A stretch of 64,000 bases of DNA from Lewinellaceae bacterium (GCA_016711435.1 JADJSY010000005.1:62001-126000); one strand, 5' to 3'; shown: positions 36,261 through 46,286, counted from the stretch's first letter. Notes: generated by a model not told the origin, from the letters alone. Made by a program: numbers and translations.

Positions 36261-38425
36261 ATGTATTCCCCTTCCCTCCAGCGCCAACTTTACGAACGGT
36301 CCAAAAAATTGTTGAGTCCGCAGGCGACGCTTTTTGAAGGCGATCAGTCACGGCTTGTTGAAGATTTGCAGCAGGTGTTGCGTTTCCATGAATGGAAATA
36401 TTATGTACAGAATGACCCGGTCATCAGCGATTTCGAGTACGACCAGTTGTACAAACAACTCGAAGCGCTGGAAGCGGCGCATCCCGACCTGATCACGCCC
36501 GATTCACCGACGCAGCGCGTGGGCAAAGACCTGACGGAAAACCTGGCACAGGTGGCACACCTGACGCCCATGCTTTCTTTGGATAACAGTTATGATGCCG
36601 AAGACCTCAACGACTTCGATGAGCAGGTGAAAAAACTATGCAAACTCGACAAGGAGGGAGATGTTGAATATTGCGTAGAACCTAAATACGATGGCGGCAC
36701 CATCGTTTTGGTATATGAAAACGACCGGCTCGTCCGCGCTGCCACACGTGGCAACGGTGCTGTCGGCGACGATATTACCGCCAATATCCGCACCCTGCGT
36801 TCGGTGCCTTTGCAGGCTGAATTTTCCAAATACGGTATTCATAAAGTGGAATTGCGCGGAGAGGCGCTGATCCGGAAAGATATTTTTGAAAAAATAAACA
36901 AAGCCAGGCAGGAAGCCAACGACCAGATTTTTGCCAATCCGCGCAACGCCGCCACGGGCGCCCTGCGGATGAAAGACCCCAAAGAGGCCGCCGAACGCGG
37001 GTTGGAGGCTTTTTTGTACCAAATGGGCTATGCCGTTGATAATCAGGATAATAACATCATTGAGCGCTTTCACAGCCACGATGAAAGTATTCATTTGCTG
37101 GAATCGCTGGGTTTTAAAACGCCTTTGGCCAATGCAGGCACCCGGCAACATTTGCCCGCTACCAAAACCTGCGGCAGCATCCGGGAGGTGATCGAATTTT
37201 GTGTCAACTGGCAGGAATACCGCGACGAGTACCCCTATGAACTCGATGGTATGGTGGTGAAAGTAAACAGCATCGAATTGCAGGAGCGCTGCGGCTATAC
37301 CAGCCACCACCCGCGCTGGGCGATTGCTTTCAAATTCAAGGCGCGGCAGGCTACCACCCGCCTGCGCGATGTGGAGTTTCAGGTGGGAAAAACCGGGGCG
37401 GTGACGCCCGTCGCCAAACTCGAACCGGTGCCACTCGCCGGTGTGACCGTGTCGAATGTCAGCCTGCACAACGAAGAATTTATCCGCGCCAAAGACCTGC
37501 GCATTGGCGATCAGGTACTGGTGGAACGCGCCGGCGACGTGATTCCCTATATTGTGAAATCATTGCCCGAACTCCGCGACGGCTCCGAACAGGTGGTGCA
37601 TTACCCGAAAACTGTCCGGTTTGTCATTCCCTGTTGGTGAAACAGGAAGAAGAAGCCGTGTGGCGCTGCGAAAATGCCGAATGTGAAGCCCAGGTGGTGC
37701 AGCGTATGATTTTCCATACCTCCAAACACGCCATGGACATCGAAGGGCTGGGAGAAAGCACCATCGAACGTTTTTATAAACTGGGCTGGCTGCGCTCCAT
37801 CGCCGACATGTACCGACTTGATTATGAGGCGATTGCCCAACTCGAAGGTTTTGGCGAAAAATCGGCTACCAATCTCCGGGCGGCCATTGAAAAGGCGAAA
37901 CAAAACCCGATTTACAGGTTGTTGCATTCGCTGAGTATTCACCACCTCGGACAAAAAGGGTCGAAATTAGTGGCCGCAGAAATCGGACACGTGCTCGATT
38001 TGAAAGACTGGGACCTGGAAAAATACCAGACCATCAAAGACGTTGGTCCGGTGCTGGCCAAAAATGTGTTTCATTTTTTTCAGAATGAACACAACGTCGA
38101 ACTGCTGCAAACCATGGAGCAACTGGGCGTGAACCTGCAACAAACGGAAGCCGACAAACGCCCCGACGCCCCGACCGAAGGCCCGCTGCTGGGCAGGAGT
38201 ATTTTGTTTACCGGCACACTTTCGCAAATGACCCGCGAGGAAGCGGAAAAACGCGCCATCGCCGCCGGAGCGAACATCGCCAGCGGGGTGAGCAAACACC
38301 TGAGTATCCTGGTTGTGGGTGAAAAAGCGGGGAGCAAACTGAAAAAAGCGCAGGCGCTGGAGACGGTGGAGATTTGGAGTGAGGTGGAGTTTTTGGAACG
38401 GATTGAGGCTAGGAATGAGGATTGA
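36261..38425 (+). CDS. ligA: NAD-dependent DNA ligase, frameshifted
   Basis: Essential enzyme sealing nicks with NAD+. The adenylated lysine is in EPKYDGG, and the OB-fold, four-cysteine zinc finger, helix-hairpin-helix region and C-terminal BRCT domain (GRSILFTGTLSQMT) all appear in order. One base is missing near 37608-37612. Adding it restores CPVCHSLL, the first half of the zinc finger, and gives 721 residues. Because ligA is essential, this indel is almost surely a sequencing error. Confidence 0.95.
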
Positions 38426-38497
38426 GGGATGAGGAATGACCAGAGCGTGTTGTCCGACATCACGCTCGGTCATTCCTCATCCCTCAATCCTCATCCC
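38413..38497. repeat. Inverted repeat overlapping the ligA stop
   Basis: Left arm 38413-38449 of GATTGAGG/GATGAGG units and right arm 38461-38497 of complementary CCTCATCC/CCTCAATCC units pair nearly perfectly, with an inner GAGCGTG/CACGCTC stem. The ligA stop TGA is supplied by the repeat itself. Confidence 0.95.
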
Positions 38498-38531
38498 TGG
38501 TCCCAATCCGTGTTCCATTCAATCCCAAAAG

Positions 38532-38566
38532 AAAAAAGCCGCCTGTACATTGCGTACAGGACGGCT
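38532..38566 (-). terminator. Intrinsic terminator on the minus strand
   Basis: AGCCGtCCTGTAC pairs with GTACAGGcGGCT (minus-strand reading) and is followed by six T. Which leftward transcript it ends is unclear, since the nearest leftward gene stops at 38879. Confidence 0.75.
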
Positions 38567-38786
38567 AAACCCCAAAAAACCAAATGAAAACAATCTTCCT
38601 TTTTTTGCCTTGTGTCCTCGCTCACTTGCAAAGACATACTTTATACGCCACTGCGAAAAGAGGTCACAGGCTGAAAAGAATTTTCTGTAAGTTTTAAATG
38701 TTGTTAACAAACATCCTTCTTAACTAAGAGTGACTTCTTTGAAATAGCCACTTTTTATTCCGTATTTAGCACATGGAGTTTTTTTT
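38567..38786. other. Intergenic region, no gene recognised
   Basis: AT-rich sequence. A 37-codon rightward frame starting MKTIFLFLPCVLAH has no supporting features. Nothing else was identified before the palindrome at 38787. Confidence 0.4.
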
Positions 38787-38859
38787 AAACACATAGGCAC
38801 ATAGGACACATAGTTTGTAGAGTACTCTACAACTATGTGTCCTATGTGCCTATGTGTTA
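38787..38859. repeat. Near-perfect palindrome of ACATAGG-type units
   Basis: Arms of 35-36 nt (ACACATAGGCACATAGGACA and on) meet at AGTACT. They differ by one base (TTT against AA). It lies 20 nt from the stop of the DUF4294 gene and would form its transcript's 3' hairpin. Confidence 0.95.
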
Positions 38860-38878
38860 AAAAACTATGTGGCAAAAC

Positions 38879-39508
38879 TCAGAATTGCCCGACAGGATCC
38901 CCGAAGTCATAATCGATAAAAACGGCGTCGAGCAGCGGGTCTTTACCCGGTATATAACCTTCCTTCAGATCATAGCCCCATAGTTTGCTGAGCTGATGCC
39001 AGTAGGTGGCGGTGGTGCCGCCCCGCGTCTCGCGGATGATGGTGTAAAAGGGTTTGCCCAACTGGCTCTCTATCATTTTGATCAGCACTTTTCCCTCCGT
39101 TTTGCTGAGGTTTTTCATTTGATCGTTCAAGTCGCCTTTCATTTCTTTGTGTTCCCGGCGAATATAGCGCCGGCGTTGTCCCTTGCGCATATCCTGCGTT
39201 TCTTCCTGAATGTCTTCATACATACCTACTGCCTGTATGGCGTACGGGTAGACCTTTCGGGCGGCGCGGGTGTAGAGGTAGTATTGCCGCTGTTGTTGCA
39301 TATCAGTAAAATTCCAGCGGGCGGTAACACGCACCGGCCGGAGCGACATCACAAAAGTGGTATCGCCGTTTACGATTTCCATACGTGCCCAGGCGCCCAG
39401 TCGCTGTGTGGTGTCTGTATTTGGGCTGAGGATTAGTTGTGCGGCGGCAGGGCTGCTGAAGGCAAGCGTCAGTAGCAAAAACCAGTTTTTCATGGCAGTA
39501 TTTTTCAA
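38879..39508 (-). CDS. DUF4294-like secreted protein
   Basis: 209 residues, or 204 from the second ATG at 39493. A signal peptide ends near AAAQ. The helical, strongly basic middle (KGQRRRYIRREHKEMK) and the RKVYPYAIQAVGMYEDI stretch fit the Bacteroidota DUF4294 family of unknown role. It is probably periplasmic. Family assignment is by memory of the pattern, not a search. Confidence 0.6.
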   Translation of the reverse strand: MKNTAMKNWFLLLTLAFSSPAAAQLILSPNTDTTQRLGAWARMEIVNGDTTFVMSLRPVRVTARWNFTDMQQQRQYYLYTRAARKVYPYAIQAVGMYEDIQEETQDMRKGQRRRYIRREHKEMKGDLNDQMKNLSKTEGKVLIKMIESQLGKPFYTIIRETRGGTTATYWHQLSKLWGYDLKEGYIPGKDPLLDAVFIDYDFGDPVGQF

Positions 39509-39520
39509 AAAAGAGGTATC

Positions 39521-39625
39521 ATGTTAGGGAGTGTTCAAAAAAGTGTGGCACACCTCACGTAATTGATTGATAATGAAAGTTCAGATGAAGGTGTGCCACA
39601 CATTTTTGAACATTCCCTCATGTTA
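39521..39625. repeat. Intergenic inverted repeat
   Basis: Left arm 39521-39555 and right arm 39589-39624 pair through AGGTGTGCCACAC and TTTTTGAACAnTCCCT, with a 33-nt loop. It lies just upstream of the DUF4294 gene. Confidence 0.92.
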
Positions 39626-39764
39626 CGGGAGCTGCGGGGTAAAACGTTTACAAAACGACAAGCGCTTCTTTATGTTTTGTAAAGCGGCCGTTCACGTCAT
39701 TTCAGACGGAAAACACCCCGGTAAACTGGGTTGCTTAAATGTATCAAAAAGGGCCACCTCGGCT

Positions 39765-39795
39765 AAACTTTCCAGGTTTTAAACCTGGAAAGTTT
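39765..39795. repeat. REP-like palindrome
   Basis: AAACTTTCCAGGTTT, one T, then its exact complement. It is a compact 31-nt hairpin in the 440-nt gap before the ROK gene's end. Confidence 0.9.
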
Positions 39796-39863
39796 CAAGG
39801 GAAACGAAATAAGAATTTGTACTGTTGTTAAAGTCATCCTTTTTTGGAGTTTGGTCGGGCGCT

Positions 39864-39894
39864 AAATTGACAACTTTTAAAAAGTTGTCAATTT
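39864..39894. repeat. REP-like palindrome
   Basis: AAATTGACAACTTTT, one A, then its exact complement. With the palindrome at 39765 it fills the gap downstream of the leftward ROK gene and may end or protect its transcript. Confidence 0.9.
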
Positions 39895-39952
39895 TCATTG
39901 CTCAACTAAATTTGGCGCGAAAACTTTTTATTAGGCTGACACAACCTCATAC

Positions 39953-40864
39953 TCACAGCAGCGCCGCCCTGTACACCCCGGCGCTGTCGCCCAATTTCGG
40001 TTTCAGGAAAATGGTATCGATGCGCGGATTGAAAATATGCTGGAGCGCTTCCGCCACCCCTTCTTTGTAGAGCAAGTCGATATTGCCGACGCCGCCGCCG
40101 ATGACAATAATATCGGGGTCGACGATATTGATCACAACTGCGATGGCTTTGCCAAAATAGGTTACCAGCCTGTTCATTGTCAGGGTCGCTGCGGCATCGG
40201 TGCCGATTTCGGCGAGGCTTACGATGTCTTTCAGGGGCAGTCGCCGGCCGCTTTCATTTTCATAAAACCGTTCAAGTGCCGGGCCGGAAATGATCGTCTC
40301 CACACAGCCGATCTGGCCGCAATAGCAGCGTCCGCCGCTTTCGTCGAGGAAATTATGCCCCCATTCTCCTCCGATGCCTTGCCGTCCGTTGATCACTTTA
40401 CCCCGAACCACCAGGCCTCCGCCCACACCTGTGCCCATGATGACCCCGAATACTACTTCTGCATTGGGCAACACTTCCGGCACGGCGCCCATGAGTGTTT
40501 CTGCCACGGCAAAACAATTGGCGTCGTTGGCAAGCCGAATCGGTACGCCGATGACGCGCTCGAGGTCAATATTAAAGGGTCGACCGTTTAATGCCGTGGT
40601 ATTGGCATTTTTGATCATCCCGGTGTGCGGATCGAGTGTGCCGGGATGGCCGATACCAATGGATTGGGGCTTCAAACCCGATTCGGCGGAGAGCATTTCC
40701 ACCAATTTTTGTACCTGCCCGATAATATGATCGTAGCCCTGCTGGGCTTCCGTCGGTACACGCATACGGTACAGCACGTTCATATTTTCCCGGCTTTCCA
40801 GGATGACGCCTTCTATTTTGGTGCCTCCAAGGTCGAAACCCCAGAGCGGATGCTTTTCTTGCAT
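39953..40864 (-). CDS. ROK-family sugar kinase
   Basis: 303 residues. The N-terminal GFDLGGTKIEG phosphate-binding loop, the GTGVGGGLV motif and the zinc-binding HNFLDESGGRCYCGQIGCVE motif define a ROK kinase rather than a ROK repressor, because no helix-turn-helix precedes it. Glucokinase, fructokinase or N-acetylhexosamine kinase activity is possible. Context does not decide. Confidence 0.9.
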   Translation of the reverse strand: MQEKHPLWGFDLGGTKIEGVILESRENMNVLYRMRVPTEAQQGYDHIIGQVQKLVEMLSAESGLKPQSIGIGHPGTLDPHTGMIKNANTTALNGRPFNIDLERVIGVPIRLANDANCFAVAETLMGAVPEVLPNAEVVFGVIMGTGVGGGLVVRGKVINGRQGIGGEWGHNFLDESGGRCYCGQIGCVETIISGPALERFYENESGRRLPLKDIVSLAEIGTDAAATLTMNRLVTYFGKAIAVVINIVDPDIIVIGGGVGNIDLLYKEGVAEALQHIFNPRIDTIFLKPKLGDSAGVYRAALL

Positions 40865-41092
40865 GGCTTATCGTTTGTGTGAATGAAATAGAGGCTTAAA
40901 GAACGGCTATAGCCGCAGGTGGAACAAAGGAAAAAAATATTTTGAAAAAAAAATAGAATTGCTTGTTCACGCAAGCCTTGAAAGCGGCATTCACCAGTAT
41001 AATATTTCAATGGAAACATCTTCTGCAATGATCGGCTGATAAACCCAGCCCCAAAAAACGGCCCCCGCCTCAATTTGTGTAATCGCCCTGAA
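40865..41092. other. Intergenic region, no gene recognised
   Basis: The 5' region of the leftward ROK gene contains a small CGGCTATAGCCG palindrome. No open frame with support was found. Confidence 0.4.
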
Positions 41093-41164
41093 GTAGTTAT
41101 TAGTTATTGGTTATTCGTGTTGATAATCAAGCATTTGTAATCAATTTAGTCAAAACTAATATCG
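41093..41164 (+). promoter_or_regulatory. Recurrent promoter element, copy 2
   Basis: Nearly identical to the element at 46287 over 70 bp. TTTG (41134-41137), 19 bp, then TAATATCG (41157-41164). It points at a short rightward transcription unit ending at the terminator at 41257-41303. Confidence 0.7.
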
Positions 41165-41190
41165 ACAAAGTACTTAATTTTTTTGAACCA

Positions 41191-41320
41191 ATGAAAACGG
41201 CTCCAAAAACCACCCCCTCAGACCACTCCTAAAACCAAATGCCTCGTGATGACCATCCGCCGGGAAGCCTTCCTCAAAGGGCTTCACCGGCGGGTGTTTT
41301 TTTGGGTGTTTGGTGTTTAG
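41191..41320 (+). other. Candidate small transcript with a possible 42-codon frame
   Basis: From the promoter at 41134-41164 to the terminator at 41303 a transcript of about 130 nt is expected. It contains ATG at 41191 and, if one C is removed from a five-C run near 41215, a 42-residue basic frame starting MKTAPKTTP. The frame overlaps the terminator stem, so a non-coding RNA is equally possible. Confidence 0.35.
41257..41303 (+). terminator. Strong intrinsic terminator
   Basis: CCGCCGG GAAGCC pairs with GGCTTC a CCGGCGG (one bulged base) and is followed by GTG and seven T. It points rightwards and ends 35 nt before the stop of the convergent M43 protease gene. Confidence 0.85.
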
Positions 41321-41337
41321 TGTGTGGTGTTTAGGGC

Positions 41338-42677
41338 TTAACGTTGTACGAGTAGTTTCTTCACTGCTGCGTTTTTTCATTTGCCTGTATATGAACAAAA
41401 TAGATGCCGACAGGCAAAACTTGTGTATCTATTGCAATTTGTTGCTGTCCGGAAGAAAATGGCTGTGCCGGCATTTCCAAAACGACGTGACCGGCAGGAC
41501 TGATGATGCGAATTTGCACGTCCGCTGTTTCAGGCAGTTGTAAAGAAAGCATCGCCCGGTCTTGTGCCGGATTGGGGAAAATTCTGCTATCCAGTACCAA
41601 TACCGGCTGGCGGATGCTAACAGGATCGAGCAGTCCGGCTCTTGGCCCCATCAGGACACTCCGCATGAGCGCTGCCTGGCCTTTCGTGAACATATTCATG
41701 CAGCTCTCCTGGGAATAATCCATAAAATTTTCCACCAGATCGAGCGGGTCGTCATTGTAAAAGGCTTCTACCTGTTCGCAGGAGTTTTTAGTCACCTCGC
41801 AGTCAAATGACGATTGTGCGCTGGCGAAAGGGGTGTCGTCGACGCCATCGCTTTGAGCGCAGTCATTGGGGCCGAGAAAACCGCCGTCGCCCCAGATATG
41901 CCGCAGCCCGAGGTAATGTCCTACCTCGTGAACGGATGTGCGGCCTTTGATGGTCAGGTTGCCGGTACCGCCGGCCACTTCAATGGTATTGGGATTATTG
42001 CTACCCACTGCGCGAAAGTCGATCACCACGCCGTCTTGCTCCGCAGTTGGAGCACTCACACCTTCGGGCCAGTGGTCGAGGCCGTTTGGCGGGAAAGCAA
42101 TCCCCAGTGTTTGTCCAATAGTAAGACCGAAGATCGTAGTCGGTTGAATTTTACATATCCAGATGTTCAGATAATGTTCTGTATCCCAGGCATTGCTGCC
42201 GCCGGTGGCATCACTTTTGAGCGCGGAGAGCAGGTCGCCTCCAAGTACGTCTACTTCAAACAGGGCGTTCGTCTGCACCCGCACAATTTCAGCCAGTTCG
42301 AAATGGATATCGGCACTGCCGGCCACGTCTTGAAAGTAGGCGCGCAAATTGCCCGTATCGGCATTCATACGGTTGTAATCGGCATTCAAAATTTGTATTT
42401 GGTTCAGGATAATGCTGTCGGCCAGGTTTTCCGCCGGGTCGTTCCATACGACGTGCACTACTACGTTCACATGCAGGGGCGAACGTTGGGTGACGGCGTG
42501 GCTCTGGCGTGCGGCCTCCTCAAAAGTAGCGCGGAAGGCCGCGTCGAGTTCGGGATATTTTTCCTGAACAATGTGGGAAAAAATTTCGTTGCCGCAGATG
42601 ATCGGCAAGGGAGCGTTTTGAGCGCTTAGCATGGCGAGGCCCGCTAAAAAAGCGAGCAGGGGAAGTAATTGTTTCAT
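41338..42677 (-). CDS. M43-type (pappalysin-like) metalloprotease with type IX sorting tail, frameshifted
   Basis: About 446 residues. A signal peptide is followed by a protease domain with the zinc motif HEVGHYLGLRH and downstream NFMDYSQESCMNMF, whose methionine makes the met-turn. The C-terminal sorting domain starts SRIFPNPAQDRAML. The open frame ends early at 41361. Adding one base near 41370 restores the conserved KKLLVQR end at 41338. It is predicted to be exported through the type IX system and to act on extracellular proteins. Confidence 0.9.
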
Positions 42678-42717
42678 GTTTATTGTTGATTTGAAAGGAT
42701 TGGATGGTTTGAGCGTG

Positions 42718-42810
42718 TTTGATGGTTTGAAAAGTTTGATGGTTTGAGGTGGTAACTCATTGCTTAGGTTACCCCCTCAACAATCCACTCAACTTTTCAA
42801 ACCATCAAAC
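42718..42810. repeat. Intergenic inverted repeat of TTTGATGG-type units
   Basis: Left arm 42718-42756 and right arm 42768-42810. GTTTGATGGTTTGAAAAG pairs with CTTTTCAAACCATCAAAC. It begins right after the stop of the next leftward gene. Confidence 0.92.
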
Positions 42811-42813
42811 ATG

Positions 42814-43476
42814 CTATCTTTTTTGTATTTCCTTCACCTGCCCCATCGGGGTAACAGACACTGCTTTTTGCCCTTCCGGCACATAAAACAGGTAACCGCT
42901 GTTTTGTCCGATCATTTTTACCTGTTTCGATTCATTGTCGCTGAAGATGATCGTGTGGTCTAATTTAATGTCTCCCTTTTTAATTCTATTGCTGATTGCG
43001 GTGCCTGAACCAATGCCCATACCTAAAAACATGGAGGCTAAAAAAAAGAGCAAGAATTCTGCTTTTTTGTGGTTGTTACTATCTATTGCACTGTAATACT
43101 TATCCCATTTGTCCATATTCTGGAATTTTCGGTACCATACTTTATGCCTGTTCTTTAAATGAAAATTAGGCATGACTTTAAACATAAACCAAGATGCCAG
43201 ACCGATGAAAACTACGACGAAAATTAACACCCTGATATCTTTCAGCAGGGTACTAATGGGGCTGATGAGTATGTCAGAAATAGCGGCGTATTTTAAAATA
43301 TTGATTCCGAAGAAGTTGAAATAAATAACGTCGCTGATGATGCCCAGAATAATCAGGTAGACATACCCAAGGGAGAGGTATTCCTGGAGACCGTATTGGT
43401 GTGTATTTGCATGACTTGTCTTTGCTGTGTTTGCCGGTTCGCTCAAGTTGGATTCGGTTGATGGTTGTTGCGTCAT
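42814..43476 (-). CDS. Hypothetical membrane protein
   Basis: 220 residues. A polar N-terminus rich in Ser, Thr and Asn precedes three or four membrane helices, and the last ~60 residues are a soluble beta-rich domain (DHTIIFSDNESKQVKMIG). No family was recognised. It stands alone between two inverted repeats. Confidence 0.55.
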   Translation of the reverse strand: MTQQPSTESNLSEPANTAKTSHANTHQYGLQEYLSLGYVYLIILGIISDVIYFNFFGINILKYAAISDILISPISTLLKDIRVLIFVVVFIGLASWFMFKVMPNFHLKNRHKVWYRKFQNMDKWDKYYSAIDSNNHKKAEFLLFFLASMFLGMGIGSGTAISNRIKKGDIKLDHTIIFSDNESKQVKMIGQNSGYLFYVPEGQKAVSVTPMGQVKEIQKR

Positions 43477-43546
43477 TTTTTGAAATTTCAGCAGCGCTTA
43501 CAGGCTGCCATTATATGTGTCGTTTGCTTCAAGTAAGTACAAGTAC

Positions 43547-43634
43547 GATATTAATTGATATTAAGATATTGGGATATTATCACTCAATTTATTGATTGTC
43601 AATAGAATATCCCAATATCTTAATATCTCAATAA
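43547..43634. repeat. Intergenic inverted repeat of GATATT-type units
   Basis: Arms 43547-43578 and 43606-43634 pair perfectly over AATATCCCAATATCTTAATA and two further bases, around a 27-nt loop. It lies between the NTF2-like gene's end and the upstream membrane gene. Confidence 0.92.
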
Positions 43635-43658
43635 TTTTGCCCTATACTTTAGAAAGCT

Positions 43659-44186
43659 TTAATAATTAGTCCTGATCGGCGGCGTGGCATCTTTAAAATC
43701 CGCTAAAGTAGTCTGCATGGCAATTTTCCAGGCGCCGTCTCTTTTTTCGCATACCCGCGTTTCCGTACTACTGACTTTGGTTTTCTTTTCGTCGTTTTCT
43801 ACACGCTGTTCGAAGGCAACAAAGGCTACATTGCCTCGAATTTGAATATTCCAATGGTCATTGGTCATTTTTGATTTGCGCATTTCTTTAGCAAATTCGG
43901 CCGTTTCGCCTTCAAACCAATTCATCATAAAACCTTTAAGGGCTTCCCAGCCACGCATGGTCACCACGTCGCCCGGGTCGCCACCGTTGGTTACCGTCCA
44001 GGTCAGGTAGGGTTCGTGGACAAAGGATGCTGACCAGGCTTCGGCATTTCGGTCAAGCCACATCTCCGTTTCGTTAGAGATGAGTTTTCTGATGGCTTCT
44101 TCATCGCTGTTTTGAGCATACACTGCAGGAAGGGTTGCTGCAAAAAACAGCAGGGTGCGTAAGGCGGTAAGAAATTTTGTTTGCAT
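43659..44186 (-). CDS. Secreted NTF2/SnoaL-like protein
   Basis: 175 residues. The signal peptide ends near VYAQ. The mature domain has the NTF2-like fold seen in DUF4440 and SnoaL proteins (EEAIRKLISNETEMWLDRN, then GNVAFVAFEQRV and RDGAWKIAMQ). The ligand or reaction is unknown. Probably periplasmic. Confidence 0.75.
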   Translation of the reverse strand: MQTKFLTALRTLLFFAATLPAVYAQNSDEEAIRKLISNETEMWLDRNAEAWSASFVHEPYLTWTVTNGGDPGDVVTMRGWEALKGFMMNWFEGETAEFAKEMRKSKMTNDHWNIQIRGNVAFVAFEQRVENDEKKTKVSSTETRVCEKRDGAWKIAMQTTLADFKDATPPIRTNY

Positions 44187-44302
44187 GGTTTAATGAATTT
44201 AAGAATTAAGAGAATTGTCCGGTTTGTCAAGGCTCTGTTTAACCCCACAAGTATAATGCTTAGTTTTAAATTCCCAGCCATCCAAACAACTTTCCCCCTC
44301 CC

Positions 44303-44959
44303 TTAATCGCGCGTGTTCATTTTATAATGATCTATTTGGTGCAACAGTTCCATGGACTTGATGACAGGTTGCCATTCTGTTCCATTGAAAATCAGGCGAA
44401 ACCACTTTTTATCTCTGTTTTCGTAATTGATATTCAGGAAAAGCCAGACAGCGATCACTGTAAATGAAAGCGTTACAATGCCTTGAATGATATACAAGAG
44501 AAAATTGCTGCTGCTGAGCATACTTTCATTCCAATAAAATGTTGTCCAGACAGGAAGTTGCAGAAACAGAAAACGAGCAACCCAAAGCGTTGAAGATTTC
44601 AGACGTGCCAATTTTTCCTGGATTTCCAGAATCGGTCCGCTCATATCTACCTGATGAATAAGGATTAATTGATAAAGATAAATCCCAATTGCCAACTTGG
44701 TCAATATTACCTGTATACCCGCCGAAATGAGGAAAAACGGGTTGGCTACCTGGAATAAATTAATCATTAAGACATCAACAAAGCCGACCCAAAGGATGCC
44801 TGCTAAAATGGAAAAAATTTTAATAGGTTTCATGGAGAACAGGATCGTTTGAACCTTTATTTTAGTGATTTCCGCTGCGTTTTTTTTGCCGATAGCGAGG
44901 CTCAATTCCAATTGTTCAGTAGAAGATTGCCAGAGTTTTTTTAATGTCATCTCGTCCAT
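44303..44959 (-). CDS. Four-helix membrane protein, probable partner of the ECF sigma factor
   Basis: 218 residues with four predicted helices and a short cytoplasmic N-terminus (MDEMTLKKLWQSS). It starts 11 nt after the ECF sigma gene. Membrane proteins of this layout often follow ECF sigma genes in Bacteroidota and may act as anti-sigma factors. This is inferred from position, as no anti-sigma domain is visible. Confidence 0.6.
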   Translation of the reverse strand: MDEMTLKKLWQSSTEQLELSLAIGKKNAAEITKIKVQTILFSMKPIKIFSILAGILWVGFVDVLMINLFQVANPFFLISAGIQVILTKLAIGIYLYQLILIHQVDMSGPILEIQEKLARLKSSTLWVARFLFLQLPVWTTFYWNESMLSSSNFLLYIIQGIVTLSFTVIAVWLFLNINYENRDKKWFRLIFNGTEWQPVIKSMELLHQIDHYKMNTRD

Positions 44960-44970
44960 TTTAGTGATTT

Positions 44971-45468
44971 TTATGTCGTGAAATATTGTTTCAATTTGTC
45001 CTTAATACGGCCCACCTTTGTGGAAGCGTTGCTCGCCGAAATGCCCAGAATTTCGGCGATTTCTGCATGGCTCTTGTCCTCCAGATAAAGCAATATCAAG
45101 GCTTTATCTAAATCGTTGAGTTTATTGATAAACTGTTCAAGCAACTTCATCTGCTGTTCTTTTTCAGTGGTTTCAGATTCTTGTATTTGAGAAAAATGCT
45201 CGTTCAGGGCAGTACGGTTACCTATCCTTACTGCATCTTTTCGATAAAATGAAATAGCCACATTCAAAGAAATGCGATACAGCCAGGTAGAAATTTTAAA
45301 CTTGTCGTTGTACTTATGAAGCGATTGCCAGATTTGTATCATCATTTCCTGGATAATATCTTGTCGATCCTCCTCATCCTGGCAATAGGTTCGGGCAATT
45401 TTGAATAAAATGCCCTTATGTTGTTCCATAAGTTGCTGAAATAATTGGTTCTGTTCTTTTTCGTTCAT
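44971..45468 (-). CDS. ECF-type RNA polymerase sigma factor
   Basis: 165 residues with region 2 (DEEDRQDIIQEMMIQIWQSL, FKISTWLYRISLN) and region 4 (LYLEDKSHAEIAEILGISASNASTKVGRIK). It directs RNA polymerase to a stress or envelope regulon, probably held by the membrane protein encoded next. Confidence 0.9.
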   Translation of the reverse strand: MNEKEQNQLFQQLMEQHKGILFKIARTYCQDEEDRQDIIQEMMIQIWQSLHKYNDKFKISTWLYRISLNVAISFYRKDAVRIGNRTALNEHFSQIQESETTEKEQQMKLLEQFINKLNDLDKALILLYLEDKSHAEIAEILGISASNASTKVGRIKDKLKQYFTT

Positions 45469-45717
45469 TTCAATTTAGAAAACCATTGTGCGAAAAATTT
45501 TATGTTTCCTGATTATTCGCATAATGTTTCAAAAAATCACAGTCACTGAAAAATATTTTTCATTTTCCTGATTGGGGTGTGCGTCCAGAACGAAAAAAAA
45601 TGTTACTTCCAACCCCCAGGCAGCAAAAATCCGCTTGCCTGTATCTGCTCAAAATCCCATACCTTCGAGTTATTTCCCGTAAACCGGCGCCATAATCAGC
45701 CAAAACATAATCCTCAC

Positions 45718-46272
45718 TTGAACGAAACAGACATCATCCGGGGTTGTCTGCGCGGTTCGGCGCAGTGTCAGCGACTTTTGTACGAGCAATTTGCCGGCAA
45801 AATGTATGCGGTGTGTCTGCGGTATGCACGTTCCCAGTCGGATGCGGCAGATATTTTGCAGGAGGGTTTTGTCAAGGTATTTACCAAATTAGAGCAATTT
45901 CAGTTCAACGGTTCTTTTGAAGGCTGGATCCGTCGGATTATGATCAATACTGCTTTGCGGGCCTATCAAAAACAACGCTTCGATTTTGAGTCGTCAGGTT
46001 ACGAATATTTTCCCGATGCGCCGGTCGACCCCGATGCCATCGCGGCCCTGTCGGAGGCTGAGTTGCTGCAGCTGATCAGCCGTTTGCCGGAAGGCTACCG
46101 GGTAGTGTTCAATTTAGTAGCTGTCGAAGGATATTCCCATGCCGAAGTGGCCGAAACACTGGGTATTCAGGAAAGCACTTCCCGGTCTCAGTTGACCAAG
46201 GCCCGGCGCTGGTTGTGCGAGCAACTGGAAATATTGAATAGAATCCGGCTTCATCCTGCTTTAATCCCATAA
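45718..46272 (+). CDS. ECF-type RNA polymerase sigma factor
   Basis: 184 residues from a TTG at 45718. The frame extends upstream to an ATG at 45577, but those 47 residues do not resemble a sigma factor. Region 2 (QSDAADILQEGFVKVFTKL, FEGWIRRIMIN) and region 4 (YSHAEVAETLGIQESTSRSQLTKARR) are clear. It is divergent from the other ECF gene and followed by a gene for an inner-membrane anchor fused to a beta-barrel, a common sigma partner arrangement. Confidence 0.85.
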   Translation: MNETDIIRGCLRGSAQCQRLLYEQFAGKMYAVCLRYARSQSDAADILQEGFVKVFTKLEQFQFNGSFEGWIRRIMINTALRAYQKQRFDFESSGYEYFPDAPVDPDAIAALSEAELLQLISRLPEGYRVVFNLVAVEGYSHAEVAETLGIQESTSRSQLTKARRWLCEQLEILNRIRLHPALIP

Positions 46273-46286
46273 TCAAAAGGGCAAAA

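Noticed and set aside
38584..38697. 37-codon frame starting MKTIFLFLPCVLAH
   Set aside because: It resembles a signal peptide start but ends soon after, with no terminator or neighbour context to support it.
40865..41092. A tRNA or riboswitch in the gap upstream of the ROK gene
   Set aside because: No cloverleaf, TTCGA-type arm or conserved aptamer motif could be traced by eye.
41093..41164. The recurrent promoter element as a MITE or insertion-sequence end
   Set aside because: No terminal inverted repeats, target duplications or transposase gene were found near any of the three copies.
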